Assembly (NCBI RefSeq): GCF_030272615.1
Contig: NC_081414.1
Coordinates: forward strand, 810,625,069 to 810,689,068
Direction of reading: 5' to 3'
DNA: 64,000 nt
DNA from: Cryptomeria japonica
Lineage: Eukaryota > Streptophyta > Pinopsida > Cupressales > Cupressaceae
The notes beneath the pieces are model-generated. The model made no database searches. It saw nothing but the letters and a program-made list of their open reading frames with translations, and was not told the origin of the DNA. The first letter of the stretch is position 1. Each line of letters starts with the position of its first letter. The translations under genes and the position numbers were made by a program. Positions 20,250 through 33,370 of the stretch are shown here, one piece after another.

Positions 20250-23200
20250 GTAACACTTGTGATTCTAGATTCTGATAATTTTGATCCAAGCAGACAAGTT
20301 CATCAAAGGGCAAGCCTACTGGTTCATCATGGACCAACTTCATGAGAGAATAGAGTTGAGATAGGGGGTGCCGGAAGTGTTCAACCTCCTCTACTGAGAT
20401 GGGATCACTCAGGTGCTCGATGAAATTGTTGTCCTATTGCAAATCCTTGACCCAACTCAATACTTTTTCAACCCCCAATACAGAACCATCTGCAGGGAAT
20501 GGAGAAGGTAGGCCTAATGAGACAAATCTCTCTATACGTTGTTTGATATTTGGGATGGAGATTTACAAAGGCTCAAGTACCACTGATATGTGCATAATCA
20601 CTCTATGATGATTGATAAAAACATTCATCTTCTTGATCAGTTGCCGACAATCTGTTATCCGTTTTTCTCTCAATTCTTCATCTTGGGCTACATATAACAT
20701 TTGGATTAGGGCCTGAGCCATGGGAAACATACAATTCTATTATAATTGACAAAGAATCTTGAGAAACCTGCTCGGGGGGAGGAATACTTAGCAACTACAA
20801 GACCTCCTTGCTCTTGGAAGCTACTTTATGTTGCAACTCCTTTCACTTGTTTTTCTCAATGATCATCTAGCTTTCTAGAGTGAGGATCCTGGCACTTCTG
20901 TCTTGTACCGCTTGCTAGAGCTACACTATATAGTCCCATTCTTGCTGCAACAAAACCTCTGTGTCTAGAAATTTCCTTGTGGACAATTCTAGACTATCCT
21001 CCCTATTCCACAACTCTGCTTCAAATCTCACTTTCTTCTCGGAGAGCATAATATGTGTTTCACTCAGCTGCCGGATGTACTATTCCTTTAGACGGACTTC
21101 TCTGTATAGCTAAACTTGCACTTGGATGGCATCTCTAGAAGCTTCTCTTAGTTGTTGGATCTCCAGGTCTTTCTCCTACAATTATTGTAAGGCCACACTC
21201 CTTGTCACCTACTAGCCCTTCAACTGGGCGCTCACGTTATTAAGGGCTGAGTGCAACTTTCCCTTCTTTGAATTGGCCTACATCAGCAAACCTTGTAGGT
21301 GATTGATTTTTGAGCTCCGAGCCTTGTCTTCTTTCCTTTGCTAGGTCAGTAACTCTCAGAGATGCACATTCTTTGCTTGTATTTTCTCCAAGCAAATGGT
21401 ATTTTTGATGAAATATGAAGACACGGTCTTTGAAGTCTCTTTCATCATTTCCACCTTGTCAAATGTCGTAGCATTCTAAAGGACGATGTGGATAGCATGT
21501 AAGGTATAATAATTGGGGCTCATTTGGGATTTTGTCTTGTCAACCTTGTGGAAAAGATTTGCAAAGAAAAGACAATCTTTCTCTTCACTCAAATGTGTCT
21601 GAAGGTGTGGACGAGCTGGATGGGAAGTCTTGGAGTAATTGACTTGCTGCTGGAAATCATCTAGGTTATCAATAGCCTGGCCTACAAATGTGGCACCAAG
21701 GGAATCACAAAGAGAAACTAGGAAATAGGCCCACCGAGAGTGGTCTGAATAGGATGGGCAATAGTTGATGGGGAAAACAATGGGACGAAAGGAGAGGCTC
21801 TAGATGGAAAAGGACTCGTGGATGTTAACCCCATCATTGAGGGGGGAGTGAAATCTCCAAAACTAAGCCTACATGAAACAAAGGATACTTCAGACATCTG
21901 CATGGAAAATACCGCGGGGATAAAAGCGGGGGCTGGGAAAGGAATGGAAACCTACGAAAATGCATCCTGGGGGTCAACCAATATTCTGATGGGTGCCAAA
22001 GTAAGGGTAGTGGGGACCTGGGTTTGCATTGTGATAGGATGGAGAACAGAGGAAACAACTTGAGCATAAGAGAAAGGTAAAGAACAGCGTACCTGAACTG
22101 TAGAAGTCACCAACCACTGCAGATCCGAGAGGACTCCTAGGGTCTAGGAAGGCAAACTCTTCTTTGCTAAACTTAGATGCTACCTTTTTCTTGGATGGGA
22201 GTCATTCGCTTGCTTCTCAGCTTGTCTCTTACTAGCCTAGGAATGGGGTTTGTGAGCAAAACCAGCTAGAGGAAGGAGGATATGGGGTTCTAGATCTTGT
22301 CCTTTGATATTTATAACCTCAACATCTTGTTGCAGGGCCACCTCAGGGGACGAGTCCCCTTGTGGGGAACTTTCTCCTGTCTCTTCATCTAGTTTATTGA
22401 GATGATGCCATTCTATCTCAAAATCCTCATCCAAGTGGGCATTTCTGATATAAGCCCTCGGCTGACTTACCTCTTGTCAATAGATCCAAAAATCTTCCCT
22501 TTTTCCTAGGCCAGGCATCCAAAGTCATGGTTTCTAACATCACTCAAGGAATAGGCTTTGCAAGGTTGTACCTTTGCAAGACTATATAAAAGATTAACCA
22601 TGGGGGGTGCTTGAGGACATGAAAGTCATTGAGACCCACATATAAACTTGTGTCATCGGCTTGAGGGTTTGTATGTCCTTCCCATGAGCTTCACGGTTCA
22701 TGCTTCACTGCATTTTTCCTCTTACTGAGGCAACCGTCAGGGTCATAGCTCCTGGAATCATCAATTACAACCAGCCCGAGCTGCACTAGCTTGGATGTCA
22801 AGACCTCTTATGCGATGTTTCTCCGTACCAGAGTGATTGGACCGATGACTTTGTGGTCTTCAGTAATAGAGGGATCATGCTTTCCTACTCCAATAGCCCT
22901 CTCAATCCTCACCAACTATCATGCAATCTCCAGTGCAAGAGTCCTCTTAGTCACATAGATGAGCAAGAGAAAAGGTTCCTCAGAGAAACCATGAACTCAG
23001 ATGAAAGAACACTCACTGCCTATGAACCTGTCATAGGGAGGGCACTCATTTTGCATCTAGTTCATCTAGACCTAAGAGAAATGGGCTAGTGGTTCATTCG
23101 AAATTGAACCAAAATATTTAAGAATAGGAGTTAGGAAAAGGTTGGAAAACTGATAGACATCAAAGGAAGCTAGCAATAGGGGTGTCCAGGCTAACACCGA

Positions 23201-24093
23201 CATCTTGTTTCCTGACTCATCACAATTTACCAACTCCATGTATTGGATGAAGAAGGCCTCATTCTGATGCAAGAGCAAATGGACTAAGATTGAAGAAAAC
23301 CTGAACCACCAGAATTATAAAAATTATGATAATTGCTTCACCATGGCTCTGGCTATATAAACGGAGAAGTTGAAATGGAAGGACACCTTCTATTTTCTAC
23401 ATTTAAAAAGAAAACCCGTCATAGCAGCCATGATGTCTCGGTCATTATAATATCCACATAACTAGGCAAGGGTGGAGGAAATATCTTTGAGATCTTCATG
23501 CTTCAGGTCACTGTGGAACAGGGTAACTTCGAGAGAATGGTGAACAGACTTCGGTTGAGTGTGCTCTGGCAAAAAGACAATGCATCCCTTCTGGTACCCC
23601 AGAATTTTTCCATTGCAATCTCAGAGAAAACCTTCATGCCCTCAAAAATGGGATAGCACATCATATTCCTAATAAATTTCAGGAAGATCACCACCCTCAA
23701 ATATGAGCCACTGATTAAACAAGAGGTGGGATAAAAATTGTTGGTGCAGACCGCTATGAGCTCTAGATAGTATGGAACCATGGGGACCACAAATTGAGGC
23801 ACACTACCCAAGAAATGAGTTTCCATTGATTATGGTTATGCTCTGTGGTGGAGCATTCTATTGCATGCGGCCTCTCTAAAGTTCTTGGGTTGCTTGCAGA
23901 CTTTTGGTTCAAAGACATTTTTAAAAGAATCTAACACAACAGACTTGTTGCGAGTGATTGTCTTCATCTTGATTTTGGTCCTTCGGTATTCCTCCTTGGG
24001 AGGAATCCAATGTGATGAGTATGAGAGCTCTCCAAAAATATCCACCAATAGTCTTACTAGAGTAGAAACTGAAGATGTCGCTTCAGCTTCCAT
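20250..24093 (-). pseudogene. gypsy extra sense ORF (ORF B), unrecognised
   Basis: A heavily broken reading frame starts with ATG at 24093 and can be followed with many stops and shifts to about 20250. The N-terminal part (24093-23503) is well preserved: LLVDIFGELSYSSHWIPP, then PMVPYYLELIAVC. The middle (23280-22240) has VELVNC/DESGNKM-like and WHHLNKLDEETGESS acidic text. The C-terminal part around 21300-20250 is helical, ending with PFDELVCLDQNYQNLE. It lies between integrase and the 3' LTR, in the same sense as pol but after an antisense ORF. I do not recognise the family. Env-like identity is not supported: I see no signal peptide or membrane anchor. Confidence 0.6.
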
Positions 24094-24157
24094 TTTTCAG
24101 CTTAAAGCTCTTGTTTTGCCAGCCTTTCAAACTTGAGAGAAAACTGAATACTTAGGC

Positions 24158-25667
24158 TATTGGCAATATAGCATTATAACAGCCAATGGGAGATTGTTGA
24201 CATTTCAATAAGGATATTGAGAAGGTTGTTGATGATTATGGATATAGTTGATTAAGGATGTTTATTGTCTTGATATTATTATTTTGTCATTGATGTCAAG
24301 AAATTGATTTTCTAACTCAGTATGATTTGAAGAATATAAAGATGTTGGTAAAAGACACATAAAGAATATGATGAATAAGGGGATGAATAAGGTATCAATG
24401 GGACAACTATTACCGAGTCAAACAATGATGAGATCATGATGTTTATATTGTTTTAACATCATACATATGTTGTAAATTGTAAGGTTAATACTATACTATG
24501 TTACCAAACAAAGAACTTAGTCGGTAAACCCTAAGGAACTTAGTCGGTAAACCCTAAGGAACCTAGTCGGTAAACCCTAAGGTTATCACTATCGGTTAAT
24601 GAAGGCGAAATGTCTACCGAGTGAAGTTTAGTATTTACCGAGTTATAACCGAGTTGTAACCGAGCTATAACAGAATGCATTAAATGATTACATGCGTTAT
24701 TTAATGAAGGAAGTTGATGAGTTGGAACTGCTTAAATGATTGGTGTGCCGTAAATATAGTTTGTTAATGAATCTATGGCAAAGGAAAGTTGGCATGAAGA
24801 TCTACAGTTCAGATTGAACCACAATACCCTGGCACAAGTTCTAAGAAATATATGCAAGTTCCTAGGCAGGGTAAAACATTTTCAGATAGAAGGATTCATT
24901 GAACGTAGACAAGTTTGAAGATTTGATGGCTATGATTGATCATGGGAAATGTGATCAAAGAGATTAAGCGGTTAGATAATTGTTTATAAATAGGAAACTG
25001 TTGATAAATAATGCATGCAGGCAAGTGTATGCACAGGAATGCTACATAGTGATTACTGAGCATAGAAGCTTGAAGACCTGTTTGAATAACAGAGTATAGA
25101 AGCCTAGCAAATGGATAAGATTAGTTCTATGTCTAGATTGTATTGAACAAATAAGAATCTGCTTTACTGTTATTTTGTGAAAGTGATAGAAAATCTCTTA
25201 ACCGAGTGCACTTAACAATCTTATTTGTAAAACCCTCTAGCAAGGTGACATTCTGATTGAGTGTTTGAAATCCTTTAACAAGGTCACTTCTAAAAAGGTG
25301 AAGATCCTAACAGATCTGAGGGAAATCCCTTAGCCTGGTCACATCTAGAAATGTGTTTGTAATCTTTAATAGGATTTTCTTTTAACTGAGCATACTCTAG
25401 AACAGTATATTTCTTAGTCCTAGTCTGAAATCCCACAGTGGTTTTTCCCTATTTGGGTTTCCACATTAAATCTGGTGTTATGAGGTTTATGATGTTTATA
25501 TGCTTTTAATTTTGTATGTTTAACAGTTTTGGGTTATATTACTAAAGTATATGTTACTGAGGTTGAATCTGATGTTTTTATGGAGGATTAAGTTTGTATG
25601 ATTCACCCCCCCCCTCTCATCTTGTTGGTTATTGGATCTGTACTTACATTTAGTATCAGAACTATCA
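24158..25667 (+). repeat. copia 5' LTR (1510 bp)
   Basis: Runs from TATTGGCAATATAGC (first G decayed to A) to ATCAGAACTATCA. It contains three tandem copies of a 23-bp unit at 24510-24578 and a cluster of ACCGAGT words near 24613-24665. Relative to the 3' LTR it lacks a ~22-bp segment near 24325 and a ~36-bp segment near 25160. Confidence 0.93.
24510..24578 (+). repeat. 23-bp tandem repeat in the copia LTR
   Basis: Three copies built on AACYTAGTCGGTAAACCCT, against two copies at the same place in the 3' LTR (about 30709-30754). The copy number therefore changed after insertion. Confidence 0.85.
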
Positions 25668-25669
25668 AT

Positions 25670-25682
25670 TGGTATTAGAGCC
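25670..25682 (+). other. copia primer-binding site (tRNA-iMet)
   Basis: TGGTATTAGAGCC, two bases after the LTR end, differs by one transition from the usual TGGTATCAGAGC. Confidence 0.9.
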
Positions 25683-25731
25683 TTGGACTCTAGAAGAAAA
25701 GTTTAAAGGCACTTGAGTTAAATATCCAAAG

Positions 25732-28700
25732 ATGTATAAGAGGGATGCACCGAAGCTTAACAAGTCAAGTTTCTCTACATGGCAGAAAAGGATGAAGTTG
25801 CATCTATCAAGAGTTGGAGAATATGATGTATACTATCTAGAGAATGATTTTGTTACACTGAGAACCTATCCATTAACAATGGAAGAGATAAAGGAAAAGC
25901 AAGAACATATTCAAGAAATGATTAAAATAACATCTGCATTGACCGACTCAGAGTTTAATGTTCTAGAAGGTTGCAATGATGCAAAGGCAATGTGGGATAA
26001 GCTCATATCAGTGTATGGAGGAGATGAACATGTTCAAAGAGAAAAAGTAGATAGTCTAAGAGGACAACTTGAATCGATGGGGATGAGTGAAGGTGAGAAC
26101 ATAACTCAATATAGTACAAGACTAGAGGAGATTGTCAATCAAATCAAAGGAGCAGGTGGAACTATTGAAGAAAAGGATATAACAAGTAAGTTGTTAAGAA
26201 CCCTTCTACCATCTTATGTAATTCAAGTCTTTGCAATCAATGAATTAAGGTCTGTACCTAATATGCCAGTTTTTTTAGATGCTACTATTGGTAAGCTACA
26301 TGCATTTGAATTAAGTAACTTTGATAACAGTGGATCTTCGGTAAATAAAGTTGAATCTGCATTTAGTTCTTTTCATCTTGATGAATCTAATGATTTCAAT
26401 GAAATAAAGTATAAGTACTCTGAAGGAGATCACAGTGGAGCAAGTGAAAGATTTTGTAAGAACATGGAAGAAGTACGCAAATTGTATGAGAAAATCAGAA
26501 AGCAAGAAGAGTTTGAAGCACTATTAGCCAAAAGGTTACCGAGATTCAAAGGTAAGTACAAAGGAAAACTACCTTTGGAATGTTTCAATTGTGATAAGAT
26601 AGGACATATGTCTTCTAACTATCTTGACAAAGATTCTGCTGAAAAGAGAGATTACCGAGATGATAGACAAAAAGATAATCATTACAGAAGACACCGAGAC
26701 TTCAGAAGAAGAGATAGAAAGACATGCTTAATAGTCAATGAGGAATCCAATGATGATAAATCAGTTGAAACTAAAACAGAGGAAGTAGTTTATGTGGCTA
26801 TCAAAGATGGATCAGATGAAGAAAGGTATGAAGAAAAAGCCATAATATCTCACATAAACACTAATGATTCTTGGATCATAGATAGTGGATGCTCACATCA
26901 TATGATAGGAGATAAACACAATTTTGTTATATTAGAAGATTATGATGGAGGCTATGTTAGATTTGGTAATGATGCACCATGTCCGGTGAAAGGTAAAGGA
27001 TCTATAACACTTCTTGACAATGCAAGATGCAATGATGTTTATTGGGTTGAAGGTTTGAAATACAATTTGTTGAGTGTAGCACAACTAAACAACACAGGTT
27101 ACCGAATAGAATTTCAGAAAGGAATTATCAAAGTTCATGACAAGAATGGAAAGTTAGCTACTACCGGGACACAAACAAAAGGTAATACATTTCACCTTGA
27201 CTGAACTCAGAACAAGTGTTTGTATGCAAAGATAGATGATACCTAGTTATGGCATAAAAGGTTTTGTCATGTAAATTTTGATAATCTGATCAAAATAATC
27301 AAGAAGCACCAAGTAAGAGGTCTATCGAGTCTTGAAAAACCTGAGAATGCTATGTGCCAAGGATGTCAAATGGGTAAGGTGACAAGATCAAGCTTTACAA
27401 GTAAGTCTTACACTTCTAAGGGAATTTTAGATATAGTGCACACTGATCTTTGTGGTCCTATGAAAGTTCAAAGTTATTATGGTGATAAATATTTCATATT
27501 ATTTGTGGATGACCATTCAAGGATGATGTCAGTAATATTTCTAAAAGAAAAATTAGAAGCTTTTCAAATGTTTGAATGGTACAAGGCAAGAGTTGAAAAT
27601 GAAATAGGAAGACAACTGAAATGTCTTAGATCAGATAGAGGAGGAGAGTTCACATCTGATGAATTCAACTTATTCTGCAATGATCATGGTATTAAAAGAC
27701 AAGTCTCTGCACTGAGAACTCCACAATAGAATGGAATAGCTGAGAGAAGAAACAAATCTATTGGGGATTGTGCTAGAACACTGATGATTGAAAAGAAGGT
27801 GCCACAAACATTTTGGAGAGAAGCAATAAGCATAGCAGTTTACACCCTGAACCAAGTACAATTGAAGAAGGGTACTTTGAAGACACCATATGAAATCTGG
27901 TATGATAAGAAACCTAATGTAAGTTATTTTAAAATCTTTGGAAGTAGATGCTATGTTCACAAAGATGATGGAAATGGCAAGTTTGATCAGAAGAGTGAAG
28001 AAGGAACATTTCTAGGTTATTCTTCTAGAAGCGAAGTATTTAAATGTCTGATCAAATCATCTAACAAAATAGTAGAAAGTGCAAATGTGAAAATTGATGA
28101 ATTTACAGAAAGAAATGATGAAGGAAATTCCAAGGAACCAGAAGACTATGATGAATTTGTCTATGTTCAACCAAGAAGTCTTACCGAGAAGACTGTTGTA
28201 GAAAATCAAGAGAATATCCAGTTACCGAGTGATGAATAAGATCATACAGAGCCTATCGAGCCTGTATTAGCCAAGTATGTCAAAAGACATCATGCACCAA
28301 GTCAGATTGTAGGAGATAAGGATGATCCAGTGATGACAAGGAACAAACTGAGACAAAACACATGTCTGATATCTGAATTTGAACTGAGAATAGTGAAAGA
28401 GGCATTTAACAGTGAAGATTGGATAAATGCTATGATAGAAGAGATTGATCAAATCAAGAAGAATGACACATGGACACTAATCCCAAGACTAAAGAACAAA
28501 AATGTAATTGGTACAAAGTGGATTTTCAGAAACAAGCTAAATGAAAAAGGAGAGGTCATTCGAAACAAAGCAAGACTAGTTTGCAAAGGTTATGCTCAAG
28601 AAGAAGGAATTGATTATGGTGAAACTTTTGCACCTGTTGCTAGACCTGAAGGAGTAAGAACATTGTTGGCATATGCCGCTTTCAAAAAATTCAAGGTATA

Positions 28701-29916
28701 TCAAATGGATGTCATATCTGCATTTCTGAATGGAATATTAGAAGAAGAAGTTTTTATTGAACAACCTGAAGCATTTGTTGAAGACAATAATAAAGATCAG
28801 GTATGTAAATTGAACAAAGCTTTATATGGTTTGAAACAAGCACCTAGAGCATGGTATGAAAGATTGCACTCTTATTTGATTGAGATTGGTTTTATAAGGA
28901 CAAGTGAGAACAACAATATGTACATGAAGAATGATGAAAATGGAATACTAATCTCAGCCATATTTGTTGATGATATTATATTTTATGGAAATGACTCTTT
29001 ATGCAAGAACTTTGGAAATGAAATGAGAAAAGAATTTGAGATGTCATTAATTGGTGAGATAAAGTATTTTATAGGTTTACAGACACTACAAATGAAAAAT
29101 GAGATTTTCATTACTCAATCCAAGTACATAAAGGAAATCTTGAAGAAATTTGGAATGGAGGATTCAAAACCAGTAAGTACTCCTATGACTACCAACTATA
29201 AATTATCAAAGAATGATGAATCTACATCTGTTGATGAGACACTTTACCAATCCATGATTGGAAAGCTACAATATGTTGTTCACAGCAGACCGGACATAGC
29301 ACATGTAGTAGGTATAGTTGCAAGATTTTCTGCAAATCCTAAGGAAACACACATGACAACAATCAAAAGAATTTTTAGATACTTGAAAGGCACAGAGGAT
29401 TATGGCTTAGTATATCAGAAAGGAAATGATTTTGATTTAAAAGTTTATACTGATGCTGATTGGGCAGGCAACATTGATGATAGAAAAAGCACAAGTGGAG
29501 GAGCTTTCTTTTTAGGAGAAAGACTAGTGAGTTGGCTTAGCAAGAAACAAGGATGTGTTTCACAATCAATAGCAGAAGCTAAATACGTTGCTGTAGAATT
29601 GAATTGTACTAACATTGCATGGATCAAACAACTGTTGGAAGGTATAAATGAGAAAGTTACCAAGCTAGTAACTATATTCTGTGACAATACTAGTGCCATT
29701 AACATTTCAAAGAATCCGGTTATGCACTCTAAGACAAAGTACATCTCTATCAAATATCATTATCTTAGAGAAGAAGCTCAAGAGAAGAAAGTGGTGTTGG
29801 AGTATGTTAGCACAAAGGAACAAATAGCAGATATCTTCACCAAGCCACTACCAAGGGACACTTTTGAATATCTCAGAAGTAAGTTAGGGGTCCTACCCCT
29901 ATCTTCTACTCACTGA
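25732..29916 (+). pseudogene. copia Gag-Pol polyprotein, one frame with four stops
   Basis: 1,394 codons in a single frame from ATG 25732 to TGA 29914. Gag is residues 1-280 with knuckle CFNCDKIGHMSSNY (last Cys to Tyr). Protease is at about 385 (WIIDSGCSHHMIGD). Integrase is about 490-780, with zinc-side MCQGCQMGK, LFVDDHSRMMSVIFL, LRSDRGGEFTSDEFN and NGIAERRN (catalytic D, D, E kept). RT is about 880-1120, with YQMDVISAFLNG and FVDDIIFYG. RNase H runs to the end, with YTDADWAGN, AEAKYVA and CDNTSA. Stops lie at 27202 (TGA), 27244 (TAG), 27727 (TAG, where TPQ-Q-NG is expected) and 28237 (TAA). All are single changes from sense codons. The motifs apart from the knuckle look functional, so the element was active recently on this locus's time scale. 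Confidence 0.93.
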
Positions 29917-30329
29917 CCGAGTTGGGTGAAAGCATCAATCCGATGACTATCGAATATCTTTTAGGAGTTGATGTTGCTTTACACACTTTAGGAGGTTTTC
30001 TAAATGTGTACAGGAAATATTATAGGAAAACAATACAGGGAACATGAATTGAAAACCAAAATGCTCTGACCGAGACTGAATTGATACACAATAGTAGGAA
30101 ATCACTTCATACAGGAAGAAATTATGTTTTAGTTCTTTACTTTTTGGCATTGTTGTCAAAGGGGGAGAAAACTAAGAAAGGGGAGAAGACTGAAGTTTGG
30201 AAAGAAGACTGAGAAAAGAGGAGAAGTCTAATGTATGGGGGAGAGCTTTCTAGCATTTTAGAATCACAGCAATCTGAATCTTTTAAGGTCAAATCAATTG
30301 GTTTTTCCATCAATGCCAAAGGGGGAGAT
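29917..30329 (+). other. copia 3' untranslated region and polypurine tract
   Basis: No gene. It contains repeated purine blocks (AAAGGGGGAGAA near 30158, GAAAGGGGAGAAG near 30177, TATGGGGGAGAG near 30235) before the true tract AAAGGGGGAGAT at 30318-30329, which abuts the LTR. The multiple tracts could act as extra plus-strand primers. Confidence 0.75.
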
Positions 30330-31874
30330 TGTTGGCAATATAGCATTATAACAGATAGTGGGAGATTGTTGATATTTCAATAAGGATATTGAGAAGGTTG
30401 TTGATGATTATGGATATAACTGATTAAGGATGTTTACTGTCTTGATATTATTATTTTTTCATTGATCTCAAGAAATTGATTTTCTAACTCAGTATGATGT
30501 TGCCATATCTTGAGAAGTATGATTTGAAGAATATAAAGATGTCGGTAAAAGACACAGAAAGAATATGATGAATAAGGGGATGAATAAGGTATTCAATGGG
30601 GCAACTATTACCGAGTCAGACAATGATGAGATCATGATGTTTAGTTTATTTTAACATCATACATATGTTGTAAATTGTAAGGTTAATACTATACTATGTT
30701 AACAAGCAAAGAACCTAGTCGGTAAACCTTAAGGAACCTAGTCGGTAAACCCTAAGGTTATCGCTATCGGTTAATGAAGGTGGAATGTCTACCGAGTGAA
30801 GTTTAGTATTTACCGAGTTATAACTAAGTTGTAACCGAGCTATAACATAATGCATTAAATGGTTACATGCATTATTTAATGAAGGAAGCTGATGAGATGG
30901 AATTGATTAAATGATTGGTTTGTCGTAAATATAGTTTGTTAATGAATCTATGGCAAAGGAAAGTCGGCATGAAGATCTACAGTTCAGATTGAAACGTGAT
31001 ACCCTGGCACAAGTTCCAAGAAATATATGCAAGTTCCTAGGCAGGGTAAAATGTTTTCAGATCGAAAGATGCATTGAACCTGGACAAGTTTGAAGATTTG
31101 ATGGCTATGATTGATCATGGAAAATGTGATCAAAGAGATTAAGTGGTTAGCTAATTGTTTATAAATAGGAAACTATTGATAAACAATGCATGCGGGCAAG
31201 TGTATGCACAGGGATGCTACATAGTGATTACTGAGCACAGAAGCTTGAAGACTTGTTTGAATAATAAAGTATAGAAGCCCAGTAGATGGACAAGATTAGT
31301 TCTATGTCTAGATTGTATTGAACAAATAAGAATCTACTTTAGCATTTTAGATGTGAAGTTGCAGATAGATTTTATTACTGTTATTTTGTGAAAGTGACAG
31401 AAAATCTCTTAACTAAGTGGACTTAACAGTCTTATTTGTAAAACCCTCTAGCAAGGTGACATTCTGATTGAGTGTTTGAAATCCTTTTACAAGGTCACTT
31501 CTAACAAGGTGAAGATCCTAACAGATCTGAGGGAAATCCCTTAACTAGGTCACATCTAGCAATGTGTTTGTAATCTTTAACAAGATTTGCTTTTAACCGA
31601 GCATACTCTAGAAGAGTATATTTCCTAATGGGTCCGAAATCCCATAGTGGTTTTTCCCTATTTGGGTTTCCACTTTAAATCTAGTGTTATGAGGTTTATG
31701 ATGTTTATATGCTTTTAAGTTTGCATGTTTAACAATTTTGGGTTATATTACTAAAGTATATGTTACCGAGGTTGAATTTGATGATTTTATGGAAAATTAA
31801 GTTTGTATGATTCACCCCCCCTCTCATCTTGTTGGCTATTGGATCTGTACCTACATTTAGTATCAGAACTATCA
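30330..31874 (+). repeat. copia 3' LTR (1545 bp)
   Basis: TGTTGGCAATATAGC to GAACTATCA. It is very similar to the 5' LTR apart from point changes, one fewer 23-bp tandem unit and two extra segments (near 30496 and near 31342). Confidence 0.95.
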
Positions 31875-31963
31875 TAGGCTACAAAAGAGTAATAAGATGA
31901 ATGAGGGAAACCGCATTCCTTAAATGCACTGAGTCCCTATATTTTCGCAACAGTGGACACTTA

Positions 31964-33144
31964 ATGGCAAGCATCCATTTACATGTATGCTAGCTCATTT
32001 TCCAGCCACAATTAACTTCTGATGAGGATGAGCTCCATCCTCGCTTTCCAATTGAGCACTTATTTAACCCGTCATTGCTTGAAGCCACTTGAGATGAAAA
32101 GCTTGTCCAGATGGATCTCGTCTTTAACCAAGAAGATCGGCAGACATCGAGGCTCGCACAAGTGGAGACAGTCCTGCAGAGGCTTTGGTTTAAACATGAT
32201 GTACCTACACATACGCATGGTGTTTGCTTGCACAATCTTCTATTTCAAGGTACCGAGCAGGACATCGCCAACTCTGAATCAAAGTTCATTCCCTTGTGCA
32301 AATTAATGGAGAATGACACGAGCATTGGAGTTGAGGAGCATTGGTGTCTTAGCCACTTGTCACCTTGAGCTGTAATTTTTCTAAAAATATGTCTTTCCAA
32401 ACAAGCTTTTGTATAGTGCTAGCTTCAATGATGGAGTTTCTTTAAAAAATGGATACTCCTATCAAGCTCGTCAGCAGCAAAGTGCAGGTCATGTTCCTTG
32501 GGAATATCTCTGATAAGAGGCTACAACTGATGACAGGGTGGAAGAATCCTCTAATAATCACTGCTATCAAATGGGTGCTCGGAGAGGATTTCATTGACAA
32601 TGTCGATTGCTACCATGTAAACACGGATATCTACTAATGCTTCATAGCCTCATTGTTGGATTGCGATCTGGCTGGGCTATTGGCTTCATAGCTCACCAAG
32701 GTGCTCTTTTCTCAGGTGTATCTAGGCAGGTTGGAAGATGTAGTTGCATATCATGTCCCTTTTAGGGGCCTCCCCCTGCCGTCTAATCTGAGATGTTTTA
32801 TTTCATCTAGCGATGAAGTACCCTGGCACTTTCTCGTCGGCGGTTTGAGGATAATGACACTGTCCTCCCATCGGTTTCATGTCAAGCTTGCTGCAGATTT
32901 CCTCTTGTGGGTTCACATGATAGTCCCTGTTCCAGATGGAACCAAATGGTATTCTAATTTCAAGGACTACATCTTCCCTTAGGTTTTGATGCCGCATATA
33001 CAACCTGACATGGTTGTTAGCTACATGGTTGGGGTACCTTATGACAATCACGAACACGAGTTGTCGGTGGGAGATGACCCTCCAAATGATAGCGGGGACT
33101 CGGACATCCAGATGGGGGATGATGAAGATGAGGAGGATCAATGA
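31964..33144 (+). pseudogene. gypsy antisense ORF (ORF A), unrecognised, acidic tail
   Basis: The plus strand opens at ATG 31964. It has stops near 31991 and 32090, then is open to 32368 (VETVLQRLWFKHDVPTHTHG). It continues after frame changes through 32449-32637 and 32701-32982 (YLGRLEDVVAYHVPFRGLPL), and ends at 33142-33144 after SDIQMGDDEDEEDQ. About 390 codons in total. Its sense is opposite to gag-pol. It ends tail-to-tail with integrase (ends 33371) and starts head-to-head with ORF B (starts 24093), with about 170 bp between them once the copia insertion is removed. Antisense ORFs after integrase are known in Tat-lineage gypsy elements. I do not recognise this one. Confidence 0.6.
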
Positions 33145-33370
33145 GAAAGTGGTAGCCCATCTTGTAGCGCTTTGACTTATTACTTTTTGTAAAATAGGGC
33201 CAAAGGTCCACCCTTCAAATGTAAAAGAAAAACAAAATGTCCATAATATGATAGTTTTCTATTTTTTCTTAATATGGTATATTTTGTGATTTCAATTACC
33301 TCGCTTGGATTATGACTGAGAATAATTAAAATAAATAAGGCACGCAAAAGAACTATTTAGAATATATCAT

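Larger units (their letters stand above)
24158..31874 (+). mobile_element. Nearly complete Ty1/copia retrotransposon
   Basis: A 7717-bp element with a perfect target duplication TAGGC (24153-24157 and 31875-31879). LTRs are 24158-25667 and 30330-31874. The primer site is at 25670, the polypurine tract is at 30318-30329, and one polyprotein frame covers Gag-PR-IN-RT-RH. Only four stops and no frameshift interrupt it, so it is much younger than its gypsy host. It sits between ORF B and the antisense ORF A of the gypsy element. Confidence 0.95.

Noticed and set aside
20250-24093. ORF B as an envelope-like gene
   Set aside because: Position after integrase invites it, but no signal peptide, membrane anchor or cleavage site can be seen.
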